From the NCBI GenBank assembly GCA_963638105.1, contig CAVHPP010000011.1, forward strand, positions 1 to 60,814: a DNA stretch of 60,814 bases, in the 5' to 3' direction. Positions 42,125 through 50,075 of the stretch are shown one piece after another; the stretch's first letter is position 1, and the number at the start of each line of letters is the position of its first letter. Source of the stretch: CAG-217 sp963638105. Lineage in GTDB: Bacteria; Bacillota; Clostridia; Oscillospirales; Acutalibacteraceae. The notes beneath the pieces were generated by a model. The model was not told the DNA's origin. It ran no database searches and saw nothing but the letters and a program-made list of their open reading frames with translations. A program made the position numbers and the translations under genes.

Positions 42125-43185
42125 ACGGCACCCCGTTCCAGGGCGTAGGCCACCAGCCGATCAATCAGCTCGCTGTACGGCACACCCACCGCCTCAAACA
42201 GCTTGGGGTACATACTGATAGGGGTTTGACCGGGAATGGTGTTGATCTCGTTAAGCAGCACACGCTCCCCGTCATAGGTGACAAAAAAGTCTACACGACT
42301 CAGGCCCTCACAGCCCATGGCCCCGTAGGCACGCAAAGCGGCCGCGCGCACTTCTTCCAGCTTTTCCGGACTTAGATCCGCCGGAATGTGCAGCTCACTT
42401 TGGGGATTATTATACTTGGCGTCAAAATCATAAAAGTCCGCAGCTGCCACGATCTCGCCGACCTGGGCGGCAATGGGGGTATCGTTGCCCATGACGGCGC
42501 ACTCTACCTCGTGGCCCACGATACATTCTTCCAGCACTGCTTTCTTGTCCTCGGCAAAGGCCACTTCCATACCACGCACCAGGCTCTCCCGATCCGTAGC
42601 CTTGGTAATGCCCACAGAGGAACCGGCGTTGGCAGGCTTTACAAAAATCGGATAGCCCAGTTTCTCCTCCGCCGCTTGCAGGCAGCCCTCTCGGTCGCTG
42701 TCGTAAGCAAAGCGGGTGTAGGCGCACCACTTGGCCTGGGCAATGCCCACCGCGTCTGCCACGGCGTTGGTCACCGCCTTATCCATACACACACCGGAAG
42801 CGGTAGAGTCGCACCCTACAAAGGGAATGCCCGCCAGTTGCAGCAGTCCCTGAACGGTGCCGTCCTCGCCGTTCTTGCCGTGGAGCACCGGGAACACGGC
42901 GTCCAAATAAATGGTGTCGCCCTTAGCGGTCACCACACCGTGCACGCTTCGATCCGGGCTGATCCAGGCAGGCACCAGACTGGGAGAAGTGAGCCACCGA
43001 TCCTCCGGCAGCAGGTCAATATCATCATCAAACAGGAACCAACGCCCCTCTTTGGTGATCCCCAGCAAAACCAGGTTATATTTCTCTTTGTCCATGGCAG
43101 AGAGGATCCCCTTTGCCGATACGGTGCTGATGTCGTGCTCGGAGGATACGCCGCCGAACAACACACCCAATGTGATTTTATTCAT
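42121..43185 (-). CDS. ddl: D-alanine--D-alanine ligase
   Basis: Ddl joins two D-alanines for peptidoglycan. The 354-residue ATP-grasp enzyme has GGVSSEHDIS near residue 11, PVLHGKNGEDGTVQGLLQL, VKPANAGSSVGI, and NEINTIPGQTPISMYPKL at the end. The omega-loop reads FYDFDAKY, where Phe stands in place of the Tyr common in Ddl; a similar Phe occurs in some D-Ala-D-Ser ligases, but the C-terminus is Ddl-like and no van genes are nearby. It is first in the ddl-ywiB-argS-radical SAM operon. Confidence 0.92.
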   Translation of the reverse strand: MNKITLGVLFGGVSSEHDISTVSAKGILSAMDKEKYNLVLLGITKEGRWFLFDDDIDLLPEDRWLTSPSLVPAWISPDRSVHGVVTAKGDTIYLDAVFPVLHGKNGEDGTVQGLLQLAGIPFVGCDSTASGVCMDKAVTNAVADAVGIAQAKWCAYTRFAYDSDREGCLQAAEEKLGYPIFVKPANAGSSVGITKATDRESLVRGMEVAFAEDKKAVLEECIVGHEVECAVMGNDTPIAAQVGEIVAAADFYDFDAKYNNPQSELHIPADLSPEKLEEVRAAALRAYGAMGCEGLSRVDFFVTYDGERVLLNEINTIPGQTPISMYPKLFEAVGVPYSELIDRLVAYALERGAV

Positions 43186-43219
43186 GCAAAACTGCTCCTA
43201 AGTCAAAATTGATTATAAT

Positions 43220-43248
43220 ATTGTACCACAGAAGATACGCCCGCGCAA
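43220..43248 (-). promoter_or_regulatory. Promoter of the ddl-argS operon
   Basis: Reverse-strand TTGCGC (43248-43243) and TACAAT (43225-43220), spacer 17 bases. Confidence 0.65.
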
Positions 43249-43332
43249 CCGTCATCTTCTATTAAAATCTATGCCTTTTTCAAAAAAATATCGGCAAAAC
43301 CAACCACCCTCTGCCTAACTTCATAAAAAAGC

Positions 43333-43361
43333 GTGACAAAGAGGGCAAAAAATGCTATAAT
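43333..43361 (+). promoter_or_regulatory. Promoter of the unknown gene at 43403
   Basis: GTGACA (43333-43338) and TATAAT (43356-43361), spacer 17 bases, with TGC before the -10. Confidence 0.75.
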
Positions 43362-43402
43362 ACTTTGCACCAAGTAAAAATGACCGAGTAAGGAGTGCCC
43401 CT

Positions 43403-44236
43403 ATGGAACTGAACCAGGCTTTTGCAACGCTGGAAAAGCAGCTTGCCGCCATCAATACCGAATTGCACTTTAACCGCGAGGCAGGCGCGGAGGACGCCCT
43501 GACCTTTGCCGGTGATAACGGGCTATACCGCCTGCATTATGTAGCGGACAAGCAGCTGCTGGAGTTTGACTGCGCCTATGAGAAAGAAAACCCCCAGTGG
43601 AGCACCGTCTCCCGTTCGCTGTTTGAGCCGGACGCATTGGACGACCGAGAGGTAAAGTCCGTAGCCAACGAGGTAAGCGAGGAAGTGCGTTCCCTCTTTG
43701 CCAAAAAGAAAAAGGCGGACCTGGACAAGATCAAAATGCCCAAGGCCGTGTCCCGCTCCAAGGCCAAGAACGGCGTGGTCAGCTATGATGTGGACTCCCT
43801 GGCCAACCGCTTTGGCGTGCTGTACCCGGATATGAAAGACGAGATCAAGCGCAACATTGCCGCCTACGGCGAGTTCCTGCCGGAGACCTTCTTTACCGAA
43901 TACGGTACGCCCCGAGTGCTGGAAGTGATGCGCTCCGGCCGGGAGGCAGATATTAAGAAGCTGTTTAAGGCACTGGGCGAGATTTACGAGGACGGTACCA
44001 ACGAGGTACAGGACATTATCGGTGTGACCATTTTGGGCGAGATGAAGAATGATCCGCAGCTGATGGAGATCGCCGACCGATATATGACCGAATATATGGC
44101 CGGTCCGGTACACGAGATCAACAAGCTCACCGCCAAAAACAACCGGTGGACCAAGAAGCTGAAGAACCCGCCCCCCTATAAACCGAAAAAACAGAACAAT
44201 ATGCTGCAAAACGCCCTGAACCAGCAGCAGAAATAA
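43403..44236 (+). CDS. Uncharacterised two-domain cytoplasmic protein
   Basis: A 277-residue soluble protein that I cannot name. The first 100 residues look like a small alpha/beta domain (NGLYRLHYVADKQLLEFDC). A lysine-rich linker follows (AKKKKADLDKIKMPK). The second domain, about 125-250, is helical with SLANRFGVLYPDMKDEIKRN and YGEFLPETFFTEYG, reminiscent of conserved domains of unknown function in gut Clostridia. The tail is rich in Pro, Lys and Gln. It has its own promoter, a TAAGGAGTG ribosome binding site and a terminator, so it is a genuine single-gene unit. Confidence 0.8.
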   Translation: MELNQAFATLEKQLAAINTELHFNREAGAEDALTFAGDNGLYRLHYVADKQLLEFDCAYEKENPQWSTVSRSLFEPDALDDREVKSVANEVSEEVRSLFAKKKKADLDKIKMPKAVSRSKAKNGVVSYDVDSLANRFGVLYPDMKDEIKRNIAAYGEFLPETFFTEYGTPRVLEVMRSGREADIKKLFKALGEIYEDGTNEVQDIIGVTILGEMKNDPQLMEIADRYMTEYMAGPVHEINKLTAKNNRWTKKLKNPPPYKPKKQNNMLQNALNQQQK

Positions 44237-44247
44237 AGAATAATGCA

Positions 44248-44277
44248 TGAGAGCACCCGCGTGGTGCTCTTTTTGTT
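44248..44277 (+). terminator. Terminator after the unknown gene
   Basis: GAGAGCACC pairs with GGTGCTCTTTTTG across a short loop. Confidence 0.85.
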
Positions 44278-44301
44278 TTCATTGCGGTGCGGCTGCCGGT
44301 T

Positions 44302-44345
44302 AATCCCTCAGTCAGCTACGCTGACAGCTCCCTTTACAAGGGAGC
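44302..44345 (+). repeat. Dispersed palindromic repeat, copy 1
   Basis: Starts AATCCCTCAGTCAGC and contains TCAGC/GCTGA and CTCCCTT/AAGGGAG hairpins. Related copies lie at 49969-49998 and 56441-56460 on the opposite strand. From memory such repeats are frequent between genes of Faecalibacterium-like bacteria. The rest of the 44346-44511 stretch shows no gene. Confidence 0.7.
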
Positions 44346-44511
44346 CTGATCGGTTACAGCCCGCACACTTTTATCTGCCCACATTTTAAAATACACCTGC
44401 CAAATACTGTACACCTGTCCTGCAATTCCGCCAACATTGGCTGCGATTTGCACAATATCGTTAATGATTTATCAATCTGTTGGCTTTTCTTACAAAAATC
44501 ACCGGTTTCGC

Positions 44512-44539
44512 TTGACAAAAAGATGAACAACCGTATAAT
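44512..44539 (+). promoter_or_regulatory. Promoter of serC-serA
   Basis: TTGACA (44512-44517) and TATAAT (44534-44539), spacer 16 bases. Confidence 0.8.
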
Positions 44540-44578
44540 GGTATGTACACGATTTGAAATCCAAAGGAGATATTGACT

Positions 44579-45661
44579 ATGGCAAGAGTATGGAACTTTA
44601 GTGCAGGACCGTCTACCCTGCCGGAGCAGGTGTTACAAACCGCAGCCGCCGAAATGATGGACTACCGGGGCAGCGGCCAATCCGTTATGGAGATGAGCCA
44701 CCGCTCTAAAACCTTTGATAAAATCATCAAAGACGCCGAGGCACTGATGCGGGAGCTGTACCGAGTGCCGGACAACTACAAGGTGCTCTTTTTACAGGGC
44801 GGCGCTTCCGCCCAGTTTTCCGCCATCCCGCTGAACTTTATGAACGGCAGCGGCAAGGCGGACTATATCATCACCGGCCAGTGGGCCAAGAAAGCCTATC
44901 AGGAGGCCCAGAAGTACGGCGATGTGCAGGCGGTGGCTTCCTCTGCGGACAAAACCTTTAGCTATATTCCCAAGACCGCAGCCGCCGACTTCCGGGACGA
45001 TGCGGACTATGTGTATATTTGTATGAACAACACCATTTACGGCACGGTATATAAGGAGCTGCCGCCGGTGGGCGACAAGGTGCTTATTGCAGACGTGTCC
45101 TCCTGCGCCCTGTCCCAACCGCTGGACATCAGCAAATTCGGCATGGTATACTTCGGCGCCCAAAAGAATGTGGCGCCTGCCGGGCTGGTAGTGGCTATCA
45201 TTCGGGAGGATCTGCTGGGCAACGCACGCCCCACCACCCCGGTAATGATGGACTATAAAGTACAAGCAGACGCGGACTCTCTTTACAACACGCCCCCCTG
45301 CTGGTGCATTTATATCTGCAAGCTGGTGCTGGAGTGGATCAAAGCGCTGGGCGGCCTGGAGGCGATGGAAAAGCGCAACCGGGAAAAGGCAAAGCTGCTG
45401 TATGACTTTTTGGATAACTCCAAGCTGTTCCACGGCACCGTGGTGCCGGAGGATCGCTCCCTGATGAACGTGCCCTTTGTCACCGGCAACGCCGATCTGG
45501 ACGCCAAATTCGTTAAAGAAGCGGAAGCCGCCGGGCTGGTAAATCTGAAAGGGCACCGTACCGTGGGCGGTATGCGCGCCTCGATCTATAACGCCATGCC
45601 TTTAGAGGGCGTACAGGCGCTGGTGACCTTTATGCAAAAGTTTGAGGAGGAGAACTGCTGA
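44579..45661 (+). CDS. serC: Phosphoserine aminotransferase SerC
   Basis: SerC is the PLP-dependent transaminase of the phosphorylated serine pathway (3-phosphohydroxypyruvate to phosphoserine). The 360-residue protein begins MARVWNFSAGPSTLPEQVL and has the PLP-lysine region YFGAQKNVAPAGLVV with the Schiff-base Lys in AQKN. NTPPCWCIYICKLVLEW and GGMRASIYNAMP are also characteristic. AAAGGAGAT precedes the ATG. The stop overlaps the serA start (TGATG). Confidence 0.96.
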   Translation: MARVWNFSAGPSTLPEQVLQTAAAEMMDYRGSGQSVMEMSHRSKTFDKIIKDAEALMRELYRVPDNYKVLFLQGGASAQFSAIPLNFMNGSGKADYIITGQWAKKAYQEAQKYGDVQAVASSADKTFSYIPKTAAADFRDDADYVYICMNNTIYGTVYKELPPVGDKVLIADVSSCALSQPLDISKFGMVYFGAQKNVAPAGLVVAIIREDLLGNARPTTPVMMDYKVQADADSLYNTPPCWCIYICKLVLEWIKALGGLEAMEKRNREKAKLLYDFLDNSKLFHGTVVPEDRSLMNVPFVTGNADLDAKFVKEAEAAGLVNLKGHRTVGGMRASIYNAMPLEGVQALVTFMQKFEEENC

Positions 45662-46824
45662 TGTTTCACATTCAGACCTTAAATAAAATTTCGCCGGTGG
45701 GGCTGAACAAATTTGACCCTGCCAACTACACCGTGGACGCACCGGAAACGACGCCGGACGCCATTATGGTGCGCTCCGCCTCCATGCACGATATGGAAAT
45801 GCCGGAGAGCCTGCTGGCCATTGCCAGAGCCGGTGCCGGGGTTAACAACATTCCTGTGGCCGACTGCGCCCAAAAGGGCATTGTGGTGTTCAATACCCCC
45901 GGCGCCAACGCCAATGCGGTAAAAGAACTGGTGCTGTGCGGTATGCTCCTGGCCAGCCGCAAGGTAACCCGCGCCATCGACTGGTGCAAGACCATTAAGG
46001 ACGAGGGCGACAATGTACCCAAAACGGTGGAAAAGGGCAAGTCCGCCTTTGCCGGTCCGGAACTGAAGGGCAAGACCTTGGCAGTGATCGGTCTGGGCGC
46101 CATCGGCCGCCTGGTGGCCAACGCCGCCGTGGATTTGGGTATGCAGGTGATCGGCTACGACCCGTTCTTAAAGGACGCCTCTGTACTCAAGCCGGGCGTA
46201 ACCGTCAACAATGATCTGGATCAGGTGTTCCCCCTGGCAGACTATATTACCGTGCATGTGCCGCTGACCCCGGACACCAAGGAGCTGATCTGTGCCGAAA
46301 GCATTGCCAAGATGAAAGATACGGTGCGCGTGATGAACTTTGCCCGTGGCGACCTGGCCAATGCGGACGATGTGGTGGAGGCTTTGGAAGAGGGCAAAAT
46401 GGCCGCGTATGTTACCGACTTCCCCAGCGCTAAGCTGATTGATGTGGACGGCGTGATCGCCATTCCCCACCTGGGTGCCTCCACCCCGGAGAGCGAGGAG
46501 AACTGCGCCTCTATGGGTGCCGAAGAGCTGATTGACTTTTTGGAGCACGGCAATATTCAAAACAGCGTAAACCTGCCCACGGTACACATGGGTCCCAACG
46601 GCGCTGCGCGCATGACCGTGGTGCACAAGAACCAGCCAAACATGATCGCCACCATTACGGACACCATCAGCAAGGACGGTATGAACATTGCCGCCTTTAC
46701 CGATAAGAACCGGGGCGAGATCGCTTACAGTATTATTGATACAGACACCGCTTACAGCGCCAGCGTGGTGGCGGATATTGAAAAGATCGACGGTGTGATC
46801 CGGGTGCGCGTGATCCAGGATTGA
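45661..46824 (+). CDS. serA: D-3-phosphoglycerate dehydrogenase SerA, short ACT type
   Basis: SerA oxidises 3-phosphoglycerate with NAD. The 387-residue protein has a split catalytic domain, the NAD loop VIGLGAIGRLVAN near residue 145, MNFARGDLANADDVVEAL, and the catalytic His in IPHLGASTPESEENC. An ACT domain (about 320-387, ARMTVVHKNQPNMIATITD) suggests serine feedback. The intervening domain of long forms is missing, which is normal for this class. Its stop codon lies within the -35 of the next promoter. Confidence 0.95.
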   Translation: MFHIQTLNKISPVGLNKFDPANYTVDAPETTPDAIMVRSASMHDMEMPESLLAIARAGAGVNNIPVADCAQKGIVVFNTPGANANAVKELVLCGMLLASRKVTRAIDWCKTIKDEGDNVPKTVEKGKSAFAGPELKGKTLAVIGLGAIGRLVANAAVDLGMQVIGYDPFLKDASVLKPGVTVNNDLDQVFPLADYITVHVPLTPDTKELICAESIAKMKDTVRVMNFARGDLANADDVVEALEEGKMAAYVTDFPSAKLIDVDGVIAIPHLGASTPESEENCASMGAEELIDFLEHGNIQNSVNLPTVHMGPNGAARMTVVHKNQPNMIATITDTISKDGMNIAAFTDKNRGEIAYSIIDTDTAYSASVVADIEKIDGVIRVRVIQD

Positions 46825-46849
46825 CAAAGACCCGGCGCCGCCGTATAAT
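46821..46849 (+). promoter_or_regulatory. Consensus promoter of the thiamine-precursor operon
   Basis: TTGACA (46821-46826) and TATAAT (46844-46849) with a 17-base spacer, both perfect. The -35 overlaps the serA stop codon. Confidence 0.9.
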
Positions 46850-46863
46850 AGAGTTGTTCAAAT

Positions 46864-46990
46864 CAATAAGTCAGGGGTGCCGCAAGGCTGAGATCATACC
46901 CTTTGAACCGTACGCTAGCACGCACGGCAGAGACGATTGCTTAGATATTTGCAACTGTGCCCCATTCTGCGTGAATGGGGCTTTTCTTTT
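46864..46990 (+). promoter_or_regulatory. TPP-type riboswitch with diverged second arm, plus terminator
   Basis: P1 can form from CAAT-AA-GTC (46864-46872) and GAC-G-ATTG (46932-46939). The first arm is canonical: AGGGGTGCC-GCAA-GGCTGAGA, then ACCCTTTGAACC, the pyrimidine-sensing half. The second arm, normally GATC..GG..TAAT..CC..GCG binding the diphosphate, is not recognisable; CCGT/ACGG pairs there instead and AGAGA replaces AGGGA. A terminator follows: GCCCCATT (46959-46966) with AATGGGGC (46974-46981) and TTTTCTTTT. It controls the downstream transport genes, presumably by termination on ligand binding. Confidence 0.8.
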
Positions 46991-47052
46991 GACTTATTGC
47001 CACCCACCCCGGCGGGCAACCGCCAAAACACTTGAAAGGAGAGTATTTTTTT

Positions 47053-47352
47053 ATGAAAGCAAGTGTTGCCATTCAGGTTCTGCCAAAGGCAGACAACGAC
47101 CAGGAACTGGTGCGTATCGTAGACGAAGTGATCGCCTACATCAAGAGCACCGGCCTGCACTGCTCCGTAGGCCCCTTTGAGACCACCATTGAGGGCGAAA
47201 GCTACGATCAGCTGATGGAGATCGTAACGCAGTGCCAAAAAGTGGCCATTAAAGCCGGTGCGCCCAGCGTATCCGCTTATGTCAAGATCGTGTACAACCC
47301 GGAAGGGGAGGTTTTGACCATTGACCAAAAAATTACAAAGCACCACCAATAA
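47053..47352 (+). CDS. Thiamine-binding protein (DUF77/Thiamine_BP family)
   Basis: A 99-residue cytoplasmic protein of the MTH1187/YkoF-related thiamine-binding family. It starts MKASVAIQVLPKADNDQELV and has the ferredoxin-like strand-helix pattern with GPFETTIEGESYDQLMEIV. The family binds thiamine or its hydroxymethylpyrimidine (HMP) part. GAAAGGAGAG precedes the ATG at 47053. It is first in the riboswitch-controlled operon and overlaps the permease gene by 32 bases. Confidence 0.87.
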   Translation: MKASVAIQVLPKADNDQELVRIVDEVIAYIKSTGLHCSVGPFETTIEGESYDQLMEIVTQCQKVAIKAGAPSVSAYVKIVYNPEGEVLTIDQKITKHHQ

Positions 47353-48103
47353 GCTGGCGCCCATTTTGGCACTGGCGGTGATCTTAGGTATTTGGTACGC
47401 CTGCGCCGGGTTTGAAGTGGTGCCCGCCTACATGCTGCCCTCCCCTACGGATGTGTGGCTGGCGTTTGTGCACAACTTCTCCGTAATGATGTCCCAGGCC
47501 AAGGTGACCCTGCAAGAGGCGCTGTACGGGCTGGCGATCGGCGTGGCACTGGCATTTATTCTGTCGGCGCTGATGGATCGCTTTCACTTTTTGTATCAAG
47601 CCGTCTATCCCGTTCTCATCATTACCCAGACCATACCCACCATTGCCATTGCGCCGCTGCTGGTGCTGTGGATGGGCTTTGGTATGGCGCCGAAGATCAC
47701 ACTGGTGGTGATCACCACCTTCTTCCCCATCTCCATTGGGCTCTTAGACGGCTACCGCAGTGCGGACCCGGACGAGGTCAATCTGCTGCGGGCCATGGGT
47801 GCCAATCGACTGCAAGTGTTTTGGCACATCAAGCTGCCCTCCGCCACCGGCTCCTTTTTCTCCGGGTTGCGCATCTCCGCCTCCTATGCGGTGGTGGGCG
47901 CGGTGATCTCCGAGTGGTTAGGCGGTTTTGAGGGACTGGGGGTCTATATGACCCGGGTAAAGAAAGCCTATGCCTTTGACAAAATGTTTGCCGTCATTGT
48001 GTTCATCTCCGTCATCAGCCTGCTGCTGATGGCACTGGTGGCACTGGCGCAGCGGCTGGCCATGCCCTGGGCAAACAAAGAAACAACGAAAGGAAAAGAA
48101 TAA
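47321..48103 (+). CDS. thiX: Thiamine-precursor ABC transporter permease ThiX
   Basis: The membrane subunit of a ThiXYZ importer for HMP-type thiamine precursors. The 260-residue protein has six hydrophobic segments and the EAA loop DEVNLLRAMGANRLQVFWHI near residue 150, typical of the SsuC/TauC/ThiX type. Translation probably begins at the TTG at 47321, ten bases after GGGGAGG; the overlap with the preceding gene suggests coupling. The start codon is rare, but no ATG gives a complete first segment. Confidence 0.88.
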   Translation: MTKKLQSTTNKLAPILALAVILGIWYACAGFEVVPAYMLPSPTDVWLAFVHNFSVMMSQAKVTLQEALYGLAIGVALAFILSALMDRFHFLYQAVYPVLIITQTIPTIAIAPLLVLWMGFGMAPKITLVVITTFFPISIGLLDGYRSADPDEVNLLRAMGANRLQVFWHIKLPSATGSFFSGLRISASYAVVGAVISEWLGGFEGLGVYMTRVKKAYAFDKMFAVIVFISVISLLLMALVALAQRLAMPWANKETTKGKE

Positions 48104-48104
48104 G

Positions 48105-49142
48105 ATGAATAAAGCAAAAAAGATTTTTGCCGGTATGCTGGCCGGCGTAATGGCGCTGTCCTTTGCCGCCTGCTCCGGCGGTAAAACAGCGGACAAAACG
48201 GACACCACCGCCGCACCGGCACAGAAGACGGACATTACCGTCTGCCTGGACTGGACCCCCAACACCAACCACACCGGTATGTTCGTAGCCAAGGAAAAAG
48301 GCTACTACGAGGCCGCCGGGCTGAATGTGAGCATTGTACAGCCGCCGGACAACAGCACCGCCACCCAGCTGTGCAGCTCCAACAAAGCGCAATTTGCCGT
48401 TGACGCACAGGATACCCTGGCGCCTGCCTTTACCTCTGAGACCCCCATGGATGTAACCGCCGTGGCTGCGCTGCTGCAGCACAACTCCTCCGGCATTATC
48501 TCCAAGGCCGGGCAGGGTATGGACCGTCCCAAGGGCCTGACAGGCAACACCTACCTGACCTGGGACTCCCCCATTGAAAAGGCTATGCTGGAAAATATTG
48601 TCAACAAGGACGGCGGCGACTGGAGCAAGGTTAAGCAGATCCCCAACAAGGTGACCGCCGAGGCCCAGGATGTGCAGCAGAACCCGGACCACGCCATTTG
48701 GGTATTCTACGGCTGGGCCGGTATCAACGCCAAGGTCAACAAAATCGATGTAGACTTCTTCTACATTAAGGACCTGAACGCCACCTTTGACTACTACACC
48801 CCGGTGCTCATCGCCAACAACACTTTCTTAAAGGAAAATCCGCAGGCTGCCAAGGCATTCCTGGCTGCCACTGCCAAGGGCTATCAGTACGCCATTGACC
48901 ACCCGGAGGAGGCTGCGGACATTCTCATTAAGAGCGACGATACCGGCTCTCTGAACGGCAGCGAAGAACTGGTTAAGGAAAGCCAAAAGTGGATGGCCGA
49001 TCAGTATATCAGCGACGCCAAAAAATGGGGCTACATTGACCCGGCCCGTTGGAACAACTTCTACAAGTGGCTGACGGACAACAAGCTGGTGGAGAAAGAC
49101 ATCAGCAGCAATGTAGGCTTTACCAACGATTACCTGGCATAA
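48105..49142 (+). CDS. thiY: Thiamine-precursor-binding lipoprotein ThiY
   Basis: The extracellular binding subunit. The 345-residue precursor has a lipoprotein signal ending SFAAC (Cys23) followed by a Thr/Lys-rich linker. The mature part is of NMT1/THI5-like fold: VCLDWTPNTNHTGMFVAKEK and GYYEAAGLNVSIV are diagnostic for proteins binding formylaminopyrimidine or HMP. AAAGGAAAAG precedes the ATG. It lies one base after thiX. Confidence 0.9.
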   Translation: MNKAKKIFAGMLAGVMALSFAACSGGKTADKTDTTAAPAQKTDITVCLDWTPNTNHTGMFVAKEKGYYEAAGLNVSIVQPPDNSTATQLCSSNKAQFAVDAQDTLAPAFTSETPMDVTAVAALLQHNSSGIISKAGQGMDRPKGLTGNTYLTWDSPIEKAMLENIVNKDGGDWSKVKQIPNKVTAEAQDVQQNPDHAIWVFYGWAGINAKVNKIDVDFFYIKDLNATFDYYTPVLIANNTFLKENPQAAKAFLAATAKGYQYAIDHPEEAADILIKSDDTGSLNGSEELVKESQKWMADQYISDAKKWGYIDPARWNNFYKWLTDNKLVEKDISSNVGFTNDYLA

Positions 49143-49145
49143 GAG

Positions 49146-49892
49146 ATGGACATTTTATCCGCAGAAAACATTAAAAAAAGCTTTGACGAAAAGGTGATTT
49201 TGGACGGCGTAAACCTGACTTTGCAGCAGGGAGAGTTAATCTCCCTGCTGGGGGTCAGCGGCGCCGGCAAGACCACCCTGTTCAACTGCATCAGCGGCAT
49301 TGACCGGCCGGACAGCGGCCGGGTGGTGCTGGGCGGGCAGGACATTACCGGCCAGCCGGGTCATATCAGCTATATGCTGCAAAAGGACCTGCTGCTGCCC
49401 TACAAGAAGATCATCGACAATGTGTCCCTACCGCTGCTGCTCTCCGGCAAATCCAAAAAGGAAGCCCGGGCAGAAGCCGGCAGTCACTTTGCCCAGTTCG
49501 GTCTGGAGGGCACCCAGCAGCAGTACCCGGCGGAATTGTCCGGCGGTATGCGCCAGCGAGCGGCCCTGCTGCGCACCTACCTGGCCGGTGACCGGGTGGC
49601 CCTGCTGGACGAGCCGTTCAGCGCCCTGGACACCATCACCAAATCCGCCATGCACCGGTGGTATCTGTCCGTGATGGAGGAGATCAAGCTGTCCACCATC
49701 TTTATCACCCATGATATTGACGAGGCGGTGCTGCTCAGCGACCGCATCCTCATTCTCAGCGGGCGACCGGGCAAGATCACCCACCAGATCACCGTTGCGG
49801 AGCCGAAACCCCGGCGGCGGGACTTTAACCTGACTCCGGAATTTTTGGATTACAAAAAGCAGGTGATCGACGCCCTGGGCGTGGTGTTCTAA
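49146..49892 (+). CDS. thiZ: Thiamine-precursor ABC transporter ATPase ThiZ
   Basis: The energising subunit of the importer, 248 residues. Walker A is LLGVSGAGKTTLFN near residue 35, the signature is ELSGGMRQRAALLRTYL, Walker B is VALLDEPFSALD and the switch His is in ITHDIDEAV. It is of the SsuB/TauB/ThiZ group that pairs with ThiX-type permeases. It starts three bases after thiY and ends the operon. No thiamine synthesis gene is in the window, so salvage may be the main supply. Confidence 0.92.
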   Translation: MDILSAENIKKSFDEKVILDGVNLTLQQGELISLLGVSGAGKTTLFNCISGIDRPDSGRVVLGGQDITGQPGHISYMLQKDLLLPYKKIIDNVSLPLLLSGKSKKEARAEAGSHFAQFGLEGTQQQYPAELSGGMRQRAALLRTYLAGDRVALLDEPFSALDTITKSAMHRWYLSVMEEIKLSTIFITHDIDEAVLLSDRILILSGRPGKITHQITVAEPKPRRRDFNLTPEFLDYKKQVIDALGVVF

Positions 49893-49910
49893 TGGGGCGA
49901 AAGTATTGAT

Positions 49911-49998
49911 CAGCGGGCGGATGCTATCCGCCCCTACGGCCAACCGGTTGTCAAAATGCCCGCGGTGCGGGGAGATGTCGCACAGCGACAGAGGGATT
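49911..49998 (-). repeat. Composite dispersed repeat, copy 2
   Basis: GGGCGGAT-GCT-ATCCGCCC (49915-49933) is a perfect hairpin. GGGGAGATGTCGC with ACA and GCGACAGAGGGATT (49969-49998) is the reverse-strand relative of the repeat at 44302: both read AATCCCTC, GTC, hairpin, GACA, CTCCC. Confidence 0.65.
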
Positions 49999-50037
49999 GA
50001 TGCACACGATGCAAAACAAATAAATCAACAAAAAAGA

Positions 50038-50072
50038 AAAACGGCATTGCAACCAAAATTGCAATGCCGTTT
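50038..50072. terminator. Terminator between thiZ and pflA
   Basis: AAACGGCATTGCAA pairs perfectly with TTGCAATGCCGTTT. T-rich tails lie on both strands. Confidence 0.9.
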
Positions 50073-50075
50073 GTT

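Noticed and set aside
42121..43185. Vancomycin-resistance ligase (VanG-type)
   Set aside because: The C-terminal motif TPISMYPKL and the operon with ywiB-argS fit Ddl, and no vanH, vanT, vanX or vanXY gene is nearby.
46864..46990. HMP-PP (thiS-type) riboswitch
   Set aside because: The sequence carries the clear TPP-type signature GGCTGAGA and ACCCTTTGAACC, so it is a TPP-class variant and not the separate thiS-type motif.
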